Assembly (NCBI GenBank): GCA_036971475.1
Contig: JBAIZL010000005.1
Location: 178,027,386 to 178,091,385 of the forward strand
Direction of reading: 5' to 3'
Length of the DNA stretch: 64,000 nt
Origin: Prosapia bicincta
Lineage: Eukaryota > Arthropoda > Insecta > Hemiptera > Cercopidae
The notes under the pieces are model-generated. The model was not told the origin of the DNA. It made no database searches and saw nothing but the letters and a program-made list of their open reading frames with translations. Below, one piece after another: positions 46,580-58,914 of this stretch. The position numbers were made by a program, and so were the translations under genes. Every line of letters begins with the position of its first letter. Position 1 is the stretch's first letter.

Positions 46580-48000
46580 AATACACTAATTTTAAGATTT
46601 TAGAATATTAATATTTTGAATAACAATATTTTACCTTATAAATGCATTATTTTATTGTTTCAAAAGGAGTTTTTTTAATTTCAAGTTATAAAATTCCGAC
46701 TAACCTTCTTTAACTTATTACATTTAATTTGCTGCTTAGAATAAATGTCCCTTAGTAAACTATAAACATTTTTAATAAATTAATAGACCTTTTTAATTTT
46801 ATCTTTAAAGCATAGTTCTATCATCAGCAGAACTACCGAACAAATAAATAAAATAGACTATATATTTGCTAAAGCAGACAAATAAAATACAGCTGGGAAT
46901 GGAGTTGAAACTAAAGCCAGATATCAAATAAATAGCTTCGACGTATAATTTTTAAAGTCTTTGGAGACAAATAAAATTTTAAAATACAACTTTGGTTTAT
47001 AAAATGATAAAGTTTCGGAAGCCAGAAAATATAAAGTGCATCTTGATTTCATCAGTCTTGTCATTTTGTTACCATATATCCGAGCAGAAAACAATCTACA
47101 ACAAAATTCAAATTAAATATTTTATACAACGTAATTGTATGAAATTTGGACGAAATTTATAAACACAAATATATTTGGGGATCAGGTAAAGTTATTGCTT
47201 TAATTAAACCCACACTAATACGGCAGCACATTATCTTGATAGCACATTTACATACGAGACTCGTTATGTACCTATGTACATACCGACATTTTTATCACTT
47301 AAAAACTATTTCTACTCGTATTTACGCGCGAAATTTTTACATCTCTAGTTCGTCTGTGAATGGTTTTTTTTATTTGCAAAGGACTTGATTTGAGCCCCCC
47401 CACTCCCGACGGTTAGTTTGCTTCATAGTCATTTACACGTTTTGTCTAGCCTGCAAGGTACTAAATTTTTTCAAACAACTTTTACTTTCTATTCTAATTT
47501 ATAATTACTGTATCTCCAGTGTCCAAATCACTACATCTTGCATTTTTACCTAAAGTCACTAGATATGGCCCCCACATATACATGTAAAAAAAGAATAAAG
47601 AAAGAAATAATGTATAAATTAATTTCTCACCGATAAATTGAATGCGTTTAATCTTATAATCCAAATAGGTTTAATATTTACTCTAAATATACTCCAGAAT
47701 CAGTGTTTGAATGAACGATGACATTATAAGATGTTTCATCTAAGAGAAAAATATTGCTTAGACTCAATTGAGTCAAAATGAGGGTATTAAAAAAATGTGT
47801 AACGTATGATGTCTGTAACATAATCGGATAGCAAATATACACCCCGGTACAGAAATCGGATAACAACAGAGATACAGTACTGAGTACTTACATTGTTGAC
47901 TGTCAATCAAATACTAGTAGCAAAACTCATTGCAATAACTTAAACTGTTCAAATACATTAAATGGTATTTTATTAACCTGTCAGACTAACAAAATCAGGT
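46580..48000. other. AT-rich stretch, nothing recognised
   Basis: Only chance-looking open frames (47,146-47,388 +; 47,678-47,866 -) were seen, without splice or motif support. Confidence 0.3.
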
Positions 48001-48019
48001 TTCCTTCCTAACTACGCAG

Positions 48020-48176
48020 AATATGTGTTAGCAGGTATATGGTAGACGTGCCTCCTAAATATCCGGGCTATAAAGTCAGGCGAGGCTATAAAATGTATCG
48101 TGACGTTGCGACAATACAGAAACAACACAGAACTACATTGCCAATGCCTGCTGTAGTAAAAGTTTATAAGGCCTAG
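48020..48176 (+). CDS. candidate last exon, basic C-terminus
   Basis: A strong acceptor with branch-like CCTAAC (TTTCCTTCCTAACTACGCAG, AG 48,018-48,019) is followed by one base and 51 codons to TAG 48,174-48,176. The peptide includes YMVDVPPKYPGYKVRRGYKM and ends VVKVYKA. It is rich in Lys, Arg, Tyr and Pro, unlike the Phe/Leu/Ile/Asn-rich chance frames nearby. AATAAA occurs about 165 nt downstream (near 48,339). It needs an upstream exon ending in phase 2. The sequence also contains GCTATAAAATG (48,084-48,094), so a TATA-type promoter is a competing reading. Family unknown. Confidence 0.32.
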
Positions 48177-48199
48177 GAAAAGCACCCAAACTCCGATCG

Positions 48200-48970
48200 T
48201 CGGCCTTTAATAATCACTAAACTTAAACTAACTCGTACAGTTTAAAATTCTGTCATTAATTATCACCTATAAATTTTTATTTATTTTGTACGACAATACA
48301 AACACTTTCGCCTCGTTATTGACGGATACTAATCTGTAATAAATAGATTTTTATCTTGTTCAGAACTTCAAACCTGAAATTAAAAATTGTAAACTATCTA
48401 AAACAACTCCAGGTACAGTTTTGTACATAAATTCATTATCTGAAAAAGTTTACTCAAGTCAATTAACTAATTTTTATTTATAAGTTCTACATATTTATTT
48501 CATCATTTAAATAAAATAAGTAACAACCAGATTAAAACATAGGTATATTAACAAAATATGTCATTCAATTTTATTCTACAGCCAATAAATCAATTATTTT
48601 ATAAGTTGGAGCTCAGGTTATGAGATCAAATATGTAAAAATACAGATATGGATGTACTTTTTTCACAATACATACTTTTTTTAAATCAAAACAAGTTTTT
48701 TGCAACTACATTACCCTCACCAGTCATAAAACTAAACAGCAGTACTCATCAGTGTAGTTTTATCGTTAGAACAACGTGGCCTAATAAAAGCAGAACAAAA
48801 CTCTCACATTTATGCGATAAAAAAATGCACGCAAAAATTTCGGGTATTGATTTATGGAAAATTACTGTTTAACTTACCGTTTGAAACCTTTCCTCGGATT
48901 AGTGAATGTTGAGCCCACATGAAATTAAATATTTAGTTGCTACTTTTGTATTCAAAATTCTTAAAAGTAG
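48200..48970. other. AT-rich stretch, nothing recognised
   Basis: A 74-codon frame from ATG 48,648 has no splice or family support. Otherwise featureless. Confidence 0.3.
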
Positions 48971-48977
48971 GTTTTTG

Positions 48978-49075
48978 TTATGGTTAGGTTAGGTTAAATT
49001 AGGTTAGGATACGTTAAGTTAGTGAAAGTTATTTTAGGTTACGTTAGGCTAGGTTAAGTTAAGTTTGGTAACATT
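48978..49075 (+). repeat. degenerate TTAGGT-type interspersed repeat
   Basis: GGTTAGGTTAGGTTAAATTAGG and related words (TTACGTTAGGCTAGGTTAAG) recur over about 95 bp. The sequence is related to the arthropod TTAGG telomere motif but has a 6-bp TTAGGT period and is internal, so it is an interspersed repeat, not a telomere. Confidence 0.7.
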
Positions 49076-49300
49076 TTACATTGTTTAATTACTACTTTCC
49101 TTACAAGATTATAGTTTAAAATGTAAACTATAATGAATTTTCCGAGTATGAAATTAAATTGATATTGTTCGTTCTTAAAAATAAAATAATAATAATAATA
49201 ATAGTTACAACTCGAATCTTAAAATTTAAATGGTACATTAAGAGAAAGTATTTTTGTAATATATAGATTAATGTTTAACATATCTGTAGTGTTTTCGTAG

Positions 49301-49400
49301 TACGACAGGATGTCCTATATTCTTCCTGGACGATATGACAACAGAATCGGATAACATGACGTATATTGTGCAAATTATCTCCAGTCTGTCAGGTCGTTAA
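49301..49400 (+). CDS. weak exon candidate
   Basis: After TGTAGTGTTTTCGTAG (AG 49,299-49,300), one base and 32 codons lead to TAA 49,398-49,400: TTGCPIFFLDDMTTESDNMT and then YIVQIISSLSGR. A possible donor GTCGTT lies at 49,393. Another frame is also open for part of the span. Unrecognised. Confidence 0.18.
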
Positions 49401-49409
49401 TTCTGAAGG

Positions 49410-52180
49410 ACAGTGGACCGGACCTCGACTGCCTGGCTTGTAGCCAATGACGAACTACTGCCATAACCTGGGCACGGCACAAAGGACTTCAGTATTAATG
49501 AAATTAACAAAAGTACACAAATTTATAACGCCAAAGTTACACGTCCACAAGAAACCTGCGTCCACAGAATCGCTACATGTATTCATTGACAAGTAAACAT
49601 TCTCCGCAATTACTTATAAGTTGAAGTAAGATTTATTACTCACTGAGGATGTGGATTGCCACCGAAACGCTTTTGCCGAAGTATTGTCCATTTGCGCACT
49701 TTTATATCGCGATTCATAACTCCATGTTAGGTTTTGTATAGAGACTCCTTTTTTTTACATTTTCGTTTAGTTGAATGAATGAAATCTTTGTTGCTTAAAG
49801 ATATTGAGAAAGACCTTAGATTTGTTCTTCTTGCTATACAAAAAATTCACTAATGATAAATATCCCATTTTAAAAATAATAAATTTTTATAAATATTCAA
49901 CAAGTGACAGTTATGGTTTTACTGGTTTTGGGAGTAAATGAAGCCAGCCTATCTACTTCATGGTGGTGCTTGACCGCCTGAATACTGCTATGTGGACTGA
50001 AACTATGTACGAATAGCTAAAGCGCCTTCTGCTCCCACGAATCTAACCTCAAGCTCAATCCAGTCTACCTGCATCTCCCTTGGTACCAGTTGTAAAGGTT
50101 TTACTGTAAGACGTAGCTGATCATCAGCTAGGCTCTGGGAAGAGATTATTCTCCAACTAGTGACTGTGGTTTCGCCCGCCCTTCCAGAACTACCGAAGTA
50201 GAATTTTTCGTATATTCATGCCCCACTTGATTAGTTCGGTCCGGGTGCTGTAATCGTACCTCTATCTACCCTCGGTTTTGTTTGCCTAAGTACCAGAAAG
50301 GTGAAAGACTAAAACCAAAAGCCATCAACCAGCTCACTAGTCTTTGAGGATCATTATATGTAACAGTATTTCTTTATTCCTCAAGAAAAAGGTTAACACT
50401 CAAAAACCAACTATGAGCTAGTTAGGTTGAAGACACAAACATTTTGGGCCTATTTTTCTTTATCAGTTAATAAACTGGTAAACGCAGTATTAAATGTTAC
50501 AGGATGTGTGACATCTGTAAAATATAGATTCTTGTAATTACTATTAATGTTGCAATTTATTTTAAGAATTCTATGTTTTGTAACGTCATTCAAGTTAGAT
50601 GATGATGACTTGGTCTAAGAAATGTACATAATGAATAGAAGTTTAATCTATTCAACTTATTGAAAGATATTACAATTATATTAATTGTAATAATGCCTCT
50701 GTTTTTATTGAATATCATTTTTATACCCGAAATTAAAGATGGACAAGACAAATATAGACCTATAGGATGATAGCCTACTGTTTAAGTCGTTAATTTTCTG
50801 TCGTTAACAACTGTTTTGCTAGTAAGGATTCTTTGATAAATAGCAGAAATAGAATGGCTAAAGTCCAAATCACTGATGACTAACATACACACACACGAGC
50901 GCGTGACTGTATATTATCATTTACTAATACGTTTTTGTATTTTACAGGTATGAAAACTTTGTCAGAGTAAACTAGAAGTGAAACCCAAAGAGGTAACAAT
51001 TTACATTTTCTCCCATTTATTTAAATAACAAAAACAAACTATTTCTGTGATGTGCTATATTTTCAACATGGACTCTACAACTAATTTGGCATCAACAGAG
51101 ATAAACAGGTCAATGCTCCGTCCAAATATCTTTATAAAAGTATATCATCGCCCTTTCTTGACCTTTAATTACGCCAAGTACATTGTAACAAAGTTATAAG
51201 TGAAATGCGATACTGTAAATAGATAAAGTGGAGTCTAAGCAAGATGGGCTCGAACTGACTGCAGGCTAATGGACGTGTCTCAATGTATTTAGGATTGACC
51301 AAGGTCGGGACATGCATGCATTGGTAGTCTTTGTGTATTATTTGGCATGGCCTTCCTTGTCAGTCAACTTGTTTAGCCTTCTCCTGCTCTTTATGAATTC
51401 TTTTTGAATCGTCCTATCATTCAAGTGTGATTGGTTTTTAAAAGAATTCTTGTATTAAATGTGACCTATCTGCAATTTATGCAGTTCTGTTAAGAGTTAA
51501 TTGTTTAAAAAAATATAACTAACATATTTTAAAACTTTGTAAAATTAATTTTTGCAACCATACTTATTAACAAATGTTTTTATAATAGTATTTTCTTAAT
51601 AGATGACAATACTTTTTAAACTTATTATATTCTTAAATTTTGTCTTTACAAACTTAATGTAGTCTTTTTAGAAAAAGAAGTACTATTTTATATTACATTA
51701 AATTAATATATAGCTATAAAAGTAGCCATTTTACAATATAACTACAAAGATCTGGTTGGTGTGTTTGGCAAGCAAAAATCCCAAAATAAGCTAGACGGGT
51801 TAACTTACGTTAGAAAATAGTTTTTTTTATCAAACCTTATCTTCTCATGATAATATTTAATATAACATAGATATACTGTATTACAGAAACTGTGACTTCG
51901 CCTTAACCTATTTTAATTTTAATTTATATATTTTTATTGTGTTTGTATTAGTTTATACCACTATTCCTTTTTAGTGACATTTATAATAAAGTCTTGTTTG
52001 GAAATTATTTTAAAGTAAAGTTTATAACACTGGAAAAATTGTAGATGGTGCAATATATCGTATAATTATCCAAATTTTAAATTTTTTCGGCGTCTTGAAT
52101 GAAACCTTATTTTTTCCATAGGTAAACCTTATTTATAGCCTCCTTAGTAAACAAGTGCTCATTATGCCTTCACTCTTTTA
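49410..52180. other. AT-rich region, nothing certain
   Basis: (AAT)n lies just to the left at 49,188-49,203. A strong acceptor GTTTTTGTATTTTACAG (AG at 50,947-50,948) precedes only eight codons (YENFVRVN) and a stop, and could be a short last exon. Nothing else is recognised. Confidence 0.25.
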
Positions 52181-52188
52181 AGAACAAA

Positions 52189-52488
52189 AGTCACAAAACT
52201 TCATTAATATGTCCTCTCACAGTAACACAAGTGACATAAATAACTTCTTTTGCGAAGAATGCTGAAGGACCTACTCCTTACAAGAAACAATTGTCGACCG
52301 ACAGTCAAGCCTGTAAGGAGAAACTATAAGGTCAGTCACAAAACTTCATTAATATGTCCTCTCACAGTAACACAAGTGACATAAATATCTTCTTTTGCGA
52401 AGAATGCTGAAGGACCTACTCCTTACAAGAAACAATTGTCGACCGACAGTCAAGCCTGTAAGGAGAAACTATAAGGTCAGTCACAAAA
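52189..52488. repeat. 145-bp tandem duplication with stem-loop
   Basis: Two nearly identical 145-bp units start at 52,189 and 52,334 (AGTCACAAAACTTCATTAAT), with the first 10 bases again at 52,479. The only difference I noticed is AACTTC/ATCTTC. Each unit holds a hairpin: CTCCTTACA pairs with TGTAAGGAG, flanked by the complementary pair GACCTA/AAGGTC. The low divergence implies a recent event. Confidence 0.95.
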
Positions 52489-52559
52489 TGGAAGTGAAGT
52501 GGTAGGGCAGAGATGTTTACCAGTATAGTTGCATAAATGTTTACATTAGGTCATTGGAA

Positions 52560-53225
52560 TAACATCTTTCCTGATGCAAAGGCTTTAGAAATTCATGTGT
52601 TTCATTTATTTCTTTTCTTTAATTCCATTTGGTTGAATCTGGTGCCCTTATAACCTACAACACGGCAACCTTCTTTGCGAACGTTACTCTACGAAATAAG
52701 GTTTAGGACATATAGTAATATTAACACCACATAAACAGAACTATTTCGATATAAAGGCTTTCAGAAATTCATATGTTTTCATTTTTTCCCTTTAATTTCA
52801 ATTGATTGAATCTGGAGCCCTTATAAACTTCCCTGGGAACGTTACTCTACGAAACGATAAGGTTCAGCTCATACACTCTTAACATCATGTAAAGATAACT
52901 TTTCTGATATTAAGGCTTGTTTGAAATTCATATGTTTTCATTTATTTCTTGTTCTTTAATTCTATTTGGTTAAATCTGGACCCCATATAACCTTCCCTGG
53001 GATCGTTACTCTACGACACGATAAGGCTCAGCTCATATAATTTTAACATCTTCTAAAGATAACTTTTCTGATATTAAGGTTTGTTTGAAATTCATATGTT
53101 TTCATTTATTTCTTGTTCTTTAATTCTATTTGGTTAAATCTGGACCCCATATAACCTTCCCTGAGATCGTTACTCTACGACACGATAAGGCTCAGTTCAT
53201 ATAATTTTAACATCTTCTAAAAACA
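52560..53225. repeat. ~164-bp tandem repeat, four units
   Basis: Units contain GAAATTCATATGTTTTCATT, CTTTAATTCTATTTGGTT, ATAACCTTCCCTG and GTTACTCTACGA. The last two units (landmark near 52,987 and 53,151) are nearly identical, 164 bp apart; the first two are older. Confidence 0.9.
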
Positions 53226-53519
53226 AAATTTAAAATAATGTCAGAAGGCCAGGTTTCTGAGACGAATAGGATTTTTAAATATTCATAAAATGACAGGTTT
53301 GTGAAGACCTCAACATTAATATTTTCTTCTTTTGTTTTCGAAAATATTCAAGTAAAAAAGCAGATGTCACGAGTAAACGGATTAACACTGTAAACGCTAG
53401 ATGAGAATGATTACATTCGGAGACTCCAAACGTTTGTGTCTGCGTTTATATTCCATTGTTCTTTGCTGCGGATGCGAGACCGTTATCTGTGTGTATGCTT
53501 TACGAATAGTTTATTTGCA

Positions 53520-54740
53520 TCCTGCCATTAAATGGGAAGTGAAATGTTCTTGCCGACCTTACCCAACCTATCACCCCTTTCATGGTGGTTTCTTTCAATC
53601 AAGGGCCCTGCCATTAAATGTGAAGTGAAATGTTCTCGTCGACCTTACCCAACGTCTCGCCCCTTTCATGGTTGCTTCTTTCCATCAAGGGCCTTGCCAT
53701 TAAATGTGAAGTGAAATGTTCTCATCGGCCTTACCCAACGTCTCGCCCCTTTCATGGTTGCTTCTTTCCATCAAGGGCCTAGCCAATAAATGTGAAGTGA
53801 AATGTTCTCGTCGACCTTACCCAACGCCTGGCCCCTTTCATGGTTGCTTCTTTCCATCAAGGGCCTTGCCATTAAATGTGAAGTGAAATGTTCTCGTCGA
53901 CCTTACCCAACGTCTCGCCCCTTTCATGGATGCTTCTTCCCATCAAGGGCCTTGCCATTAAATGTGAAGTGAAATGTTCTCGTCGGCCTTACCCAACGTC
54001 TCGCCCCTTTCATGGTTGCTTCTTCCCATCAAGGGCCTTGCCATTAAATGTGAAGTGAAATGTTCTCGTCGGCCTTACCCAACGTCTCGCCCCTTTCATG
54101 GTTGCTTCTTTCCATCAAGGGCCTTGCCATTAAATGTGAAGTGAAATGTTCTCGTCGACCTTACCCAACGTCTCGCCCCTTTCATGGTTGCTTCTTCCCA
54201 TCAAGGGCCTTGCCATTAAATGTGAAGTGAAATGTTCTCGTCGGCCTTACCCAACGTCTCGCCCCTTTCTTGGTTGCTTCTTCCCATCAAGGGCCTTGCC
54301 ATTAAATGTGAAGTGAAATGTTCTCGTCGGCCTTACCCAACGTCTCGCCCCTTTCATGGTTGCTTCTTTCCATCAAGGGCCTAGCCATTAAATGTGAAGT
54401 GAAATGTTCTCGTCGACCTTACCCAACGCCTGGCCCCTTTCATGGTTGCTTCTTTCCATCAAGGGCCTTGCCATTAAATGTGAAGTGAAATGTTCTCGTC
54501 GACCTTACCCAACTTTTAACACTCCTCTTGTCGCTTCTTTCAGTTGCGCGAACTGACATTAAATATGAAATGAAATTTTGTCGCCGTCCCTAATCAACTT
54601 GTAACTCCCCTCTCATGGTCGTCTCTTTCAAACTAGGATCCTGTCATCAAATATGAAGTGAAATGTTCTCGCCGACCCTACCCAACTTCTAACACCCCTA
54701 TCATGGTTGTTTCTTGCTGTCAAGGGTTCACGGGTATAGT
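53520..54740. repeat. 86-bp tandem array, about 14 units
   Basis: GACCTTACCCAAC recurs every 86 bp from 53,555 to 54,501 (12 units), followed by two diverged units near 54,587 and 54,673. Units carry CATTAAATGTGAAGTGAAAT and TTTCATGGTTGCTTCTTTCC. The GTCGACC and GTCGGCC variants are interspersed. Confidence 0.97.
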
Positions 54741-54744
54741 CGTG

Positions 54745-55640
54745 GTTTGTTATATTTGAATGATGATCGCCGAAAAGTTCGCGTAAAATTACCTCTTTCT
54801 GAATTTCATAAGGTTTTCGATCGCTCTAGGACGACGACACACTAATGAAATTCTATTAGTACAATCGAAAACGTTATTTTGGCAAGTAGTTATTTTACTA
54901 TGGTAATGAAAAAAAAAGTCAGGCCATCAAACCTTTCAACCGGAAATAGTTTCCTCTGTTTGTGTAGCTTAGAAAATATAAATGATTTTACTAATTACAA
55001 AACTACGTTTAGTTATGCAAGTTTGTAGACGAGGGAGAAGTAGTTTATAAGTAAGATTAAGGGATTTGCTACGTTCTCGGAATAGAAAGTACTATTGCCT
55101 ACATGAATACACACTACACCGAAGAGAAGGTGTAGGTAGATGTAGATGTAGAGGCATGGGGAGAATCATGCATGAGTTGTTAGGGCATGGTCGCCTACCT
55201 GACGTGCGCCTGCACATTCCTGGGGTCAATGAGTTGTCTACTAACTTTCCCAACACGAAGTTGTCTTGCCTAATGCTGAATTAACTTCTATACGTCCAAA
55301 GAAGCACGAGCTTTACAAGTATGACATATTCATTATTAATTCCAACAGTTAATTAGTCAACTTGAGCACTAGTGACGGAGTGTCAGCATTGTACTCCTTG
55401 GAATAACTGTGTTGCTATAAAGCGGATGCGGGCACTATTAAAGCTGTTATTCCTTGAATTAACCGTTTAATATTCGTCTGGTGACGGGAAACTGAAGTGC
55501 CTTTGCAGTTCACACAAGTAAAACGTTAGGTAATGGAAAATACATGTTCTGTAGCTAATGATTTGTTTTGATACCAAGTGCTGTTGTCTGTGCTTCTGTT
55601 GTTGTCAAAATACAGACAAAACAAAGGGAAATAACGTGCA
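54745..55640. other. spacer with a palindromic relic
   Basis: Segments GGTTTTCGATCGCTCTAGG (about 54,811) and ATCGAAAACGTT (54,864) face each other like the arms of the element at 21,191. A frame at 55,066-55,284 (contains GRIMHELLGHGRLPDVRLHI) has no splice support that convinces me. Confidence 0.3.
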
Positions 55641-55644
55641 AGTG

Positions 55645-56450
55645 TTTTCACGGAATATTCGGAGGAAGCTGTCTTAACAGAAAGACGCAATTCTGTTTTT
55701 ATTGAGTTGGTTGACGGAAACATTCGGAGGATACTGTTTCAACAGAAGCACGCAATTCTGTTTTTATTGCGTTGGTTGACGGAAACATTTAGAGGATACT
55801 GTTTCAACAGAAGCACGCAATTCTGTTTTTATTGAGTTGGTTGACGGAAACATTCGGAGGATACTGTTTCAACAGAAGCACGCAATTCTGTTTTTATTGC
55901 GTTGGTTGACGGAAACGTTTAGAGGATACTGTTTCAACAGAAGCACGCAATTCTGTTTTTATTGAGTTGGTTGACGGAAACATTCGGAGGATACTGTTTC
56001 AACAGAAGCACGCAATTCTGTTTTTATTGCGTTGGTTGACGGAAACGTTTAGAGGATACTGTTTCAACAGAAGCACGAAATTATGTTTTTATTGCGTTGG
56101 TTGACGGAAACATTCAGAGGATACTGTTTCAACAGAAGCACGCAATTCTGTTTTTATTGCGTTGGTTGACGGAAACGTTTAGAGGATACTGTTTCAACAG
56201 AAGCACGAAATTATGTTTTTATTGCGTCGGTTGGCGGGAACATTCAAAGGAAACTGTTTTAACAGAAGATTATAATTCTGTTTTTATCGCGTCGGTTGAC
56301 GGAAACATTCGGAGGAAACTGTTGTAACAGATCCACATAAACAATATTTATTGCGATGCTATTGGTTGGGTGAGAGCAGGTTAGGATATGTTGATGGAAT
56401 CATTTGGAGGACGCTGTTTCAACAGATGTGTGTAATTTCTATTGCGTAGG
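55645..56450. repeat. 65-bp array with 130-bp dimer pattern
   Basis: GGTTGACGG recurs at 55,709 and then every 65 bp to about 56,294. Alternating unit types (AAACATTCGGAGG with TTGCGTTGG versus AAACGTTTAGAGG with TTGAGTTGG) make a 130-bp dimer over 55,709-56,034. The outer units are more diverged. Confidence 0.95.
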
Positions 56451-56454
56451 TGTT

Positions 56455-57070
56455 GGTTACTATGAATGATTTATGTATATTTCCGTATTACTTGCTTACG
56501 CAATACTCTAATTCCCATTGTATAATTAAAGGTAGTCTACAGGGCAATGACCACAGTTGTTGACTGTTTTGAAATAGAAGCATGTGGGATGCTAATCCAC
56601 ATTTTGGCAGCTGCATTGTGCAAGCCTTCACATCAAAGAAATATTTTTGTCAGTGCATTTCGTTATTTTATCATTCTTAGATATTTTTGAATTACAAGTC
56701 ACACTAGTTCATAGCGTAACGATATGTTTAACTCGTCTGCATATTACGCATACAATTTTATGCAACTTTTCACAATCGTCTTGCTATCTATGTCATTTGA
56801 AACAAAGAGAAAGTTTTAATTTCCTTTTTGCCTTGCTTGTTGCTAACGTTGGTTATTAACAATGCTATTCTGATTAATTTGCGGCAGAACTGAACAGTTA
56901 GGCAGTTGCCAATCCGAAGTATTAAGATCAAGGTTGGACCAAAGAGTATATTATCCAATAGGGTTCCCTGATCCGCTGAAATATCCTATATTGTCTCTTG
57001 TAATATGATCTACGTATTTTTCTTTTTACTCTTAATTGTCACTCCTATCTCTCCCTCTCCTTTCCAACCG
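56455..57070. other. AT-rich spacer
   Basis: A 66-codon frame after TATTTTTGTCAG (56,649 onward, contains LVHSVTICLTRLHITHTILC) is Leu/Ile/Cys-rich and probably chance. It would be the 3' flank of the minus-strand exon at 57,076. Confidence 0.25.
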
Positions 57071-57075
57071 GCGCT

Positions 57076-57201
57076 TTACTTATTCTTTGGTGACACGGTC
57101 GGTCCAGGATCTTCCAGGAAGACACACATTCCAAGGGCTTTTTCGTCAGAGTCTTGGTCTTTTATTTCATTAGAGTATTGGCCATTCTCCATGCTTTTAT
57201 C
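57076..57201 (-). CDS. candidate last exon, minus strand, acidic C-terminus
   Basis: On the minus strand TTTCTGGTTTTGTTATACAG (AG complementary to 57,202-57,203) is a strong acceptor. It is followed by 41 codons in phase 0 and TAA at 57,076-57,078. The peptide begins DKSMENGQYSNEIKDQDSDE and ends LEDPGPTVSPKNK. It is acidic and polar, quite unlike the hydrophobic chance frames in this AT-rich DNA. It would be the soluble C-terminus of a protein whose other exons lie at higher coordinates; I could not place them. Upstream of the acceptor the same frame remains open (to about 57,393), so an unspliced open frame of 105 codons is the alternative. No close AATAAA was found downstream. Family unknown. 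Confidence 0.42.
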   Translation of the reverse strand, partial: DKSMENGQYSNEIKDQDSDEKALGMCVFLEDPGPTVSPKNK

Positions 57202-57249
57202 CTGTATAACAAAACCAGAAACCCAAAACATTTTATTATAGTCATAACA

Positions 57250-58880
57250 GAGAAGTGTGAATTTAAAAGGTAGGGTTGCGCTGCTTGCTGTAAAAATGCA
57301 CGTTAATTGACTGAACACTGTTTTCACTTTTTCTATTCTCATTGTATTCCTTTGCTCGGCCCCATTGTAAGGATTTCTTTTGTCTCTATACAAGTGTAAG
57401 ATTCTTCGAGTTCATCAATAACTATCGTTCTGGTCGATGCGTTTTGCTCCAAAACATACGTTTGTTTTTTGTAATGCTTAGTTTTAGCCTATTACAGTCT
57501 TCACTTCTTCACAGTATTTTAACCGTTATCACTCCGTTGTGACTGCCAAGTGTTGTTCGTATATCTTTTGTTACTAAAGATTTTTTTAAAATTTAGTTCA
57601 ACTTATACCAGGAATTAAAACTTGTTTCTTGTTTCATAAGGTTGTGACTTAACATTTGTTGTTAAAAACAGGAATAAAGTTTAATTTAAATGGCAAAGAG
57701 AACCAGTTTAGCATTGTTTCAAAAGGGGAAAACGTTTTGGGTAAGTAAATGCGTCACCGTCACTTGTTTAGCCTACATGTTTGGAACGGTACAAAATGTA
57801 CGAAGTGTAATGAAACTTCTTCATCATATGTTTAAGTGAGGATTACTTGAATGTTTGTTCTAACGTATGCAACGGTTTATTTTGACGCGGCGCAGTATGT
57901 ATGGATCCTGAAACAACAGCTTCCTTCTTGGGAGAGGCCTATTACACTGCCTGTATACACTTTGGTTACATTTCCTTTTACATTTTGCTACACCTTATCT
58001 TTCAATACATATAAAATGAAGTATAATTTTCAAAACATCCAGTTCTTGCTTTGTGAAATATCCTTTTTCGTTGTATCTGCACTGAAGAGTTCAAATCTAG
58101 ACATAGATTTCGTAGAATGAACAAAATACAATGTAGGCCTAACATAGTGCTTGTCTGCTCCACAAATCCGATCATTCTTGAATAGGAACTTTTGATCTGA
58201 CAAGTTTTATGTACATATACTTGCTCTTTACACAGTTCATTTTAGAGTACACAAATTTAAGTAAAGTCAGCTGTGCGGCTAGGTTAGCTGTAGAGGGTGG
58301 TCGAGCTCTGTTACCATCTTACACCCACGCGACAGTGTTGCAGGTGGCCGAGGTTCATGGCCAGATCTTGTTTTGGCTACACTATATATATATAACTAGG
58401 TTACAGATAAGGCCGTCACGACTGTTTCAAACTTTGGGTCCTTCAAGTATTCGTGTGGCGGCCTGTTTTAATACGACTTCTTATTACTGCTTTCATATTA
58501 GCACTATGCACGTTTATTTGTTTAATTAAACACACAAAATCTATGTATATGAAACATTTAATTGAAAGGACTTGTATTTGTGTGTTTGTGTAAGTGTGCG
58601 AGCTCGCATGCGTCCTCATGTCGCTGCTATTGATAATCGCCAATAATTCGATTAAATTTTTTAAACTAAATTGCTTTGATACAACTGTTTTTTAAAAAAT
58701 GTGTTAGATCCAACAGACGTTAAAAATGGAGGTCCGGACCGAGGGTGTTTCATGGGAGGCCTCAAATAGTCACGAAAGTAGTAGCCTTTCAACTAGATCC
58801 CATTAGCAGATCAAATTGTAATATGATCCAGAAAAAAATTTTAAAAAGTATTTACCTTGAAAGGATATGGAAATAAAATG
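57250..58880. other. AT-rich stretch with unsupported open frames
   Basis: Plus-strand frames at 57,851-58,120 (89 codons) and 58,209-58,529 (106 codons) lack splice or domain evidence. The GC-richer core at 58,270-58,380 may be a dispersed repeat fragment. A TAGGCCT motif lies at 58,134. Confidence 0.25.
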
Positions 58881-58914
58881 AGGGGTGAATATGCAGGGAA
58901 AACAATTGGTAGAT

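Noticed and set aside
48978..49075. Telomere
   Set aside because: Short, degenerate, internal, and with a TTAGGT period.
57851..58529. Plus-strand frames of 89 and 106 codons
   Set aside because: No acceptor/donor pair or recognisable motif; composition is like other chance frames.
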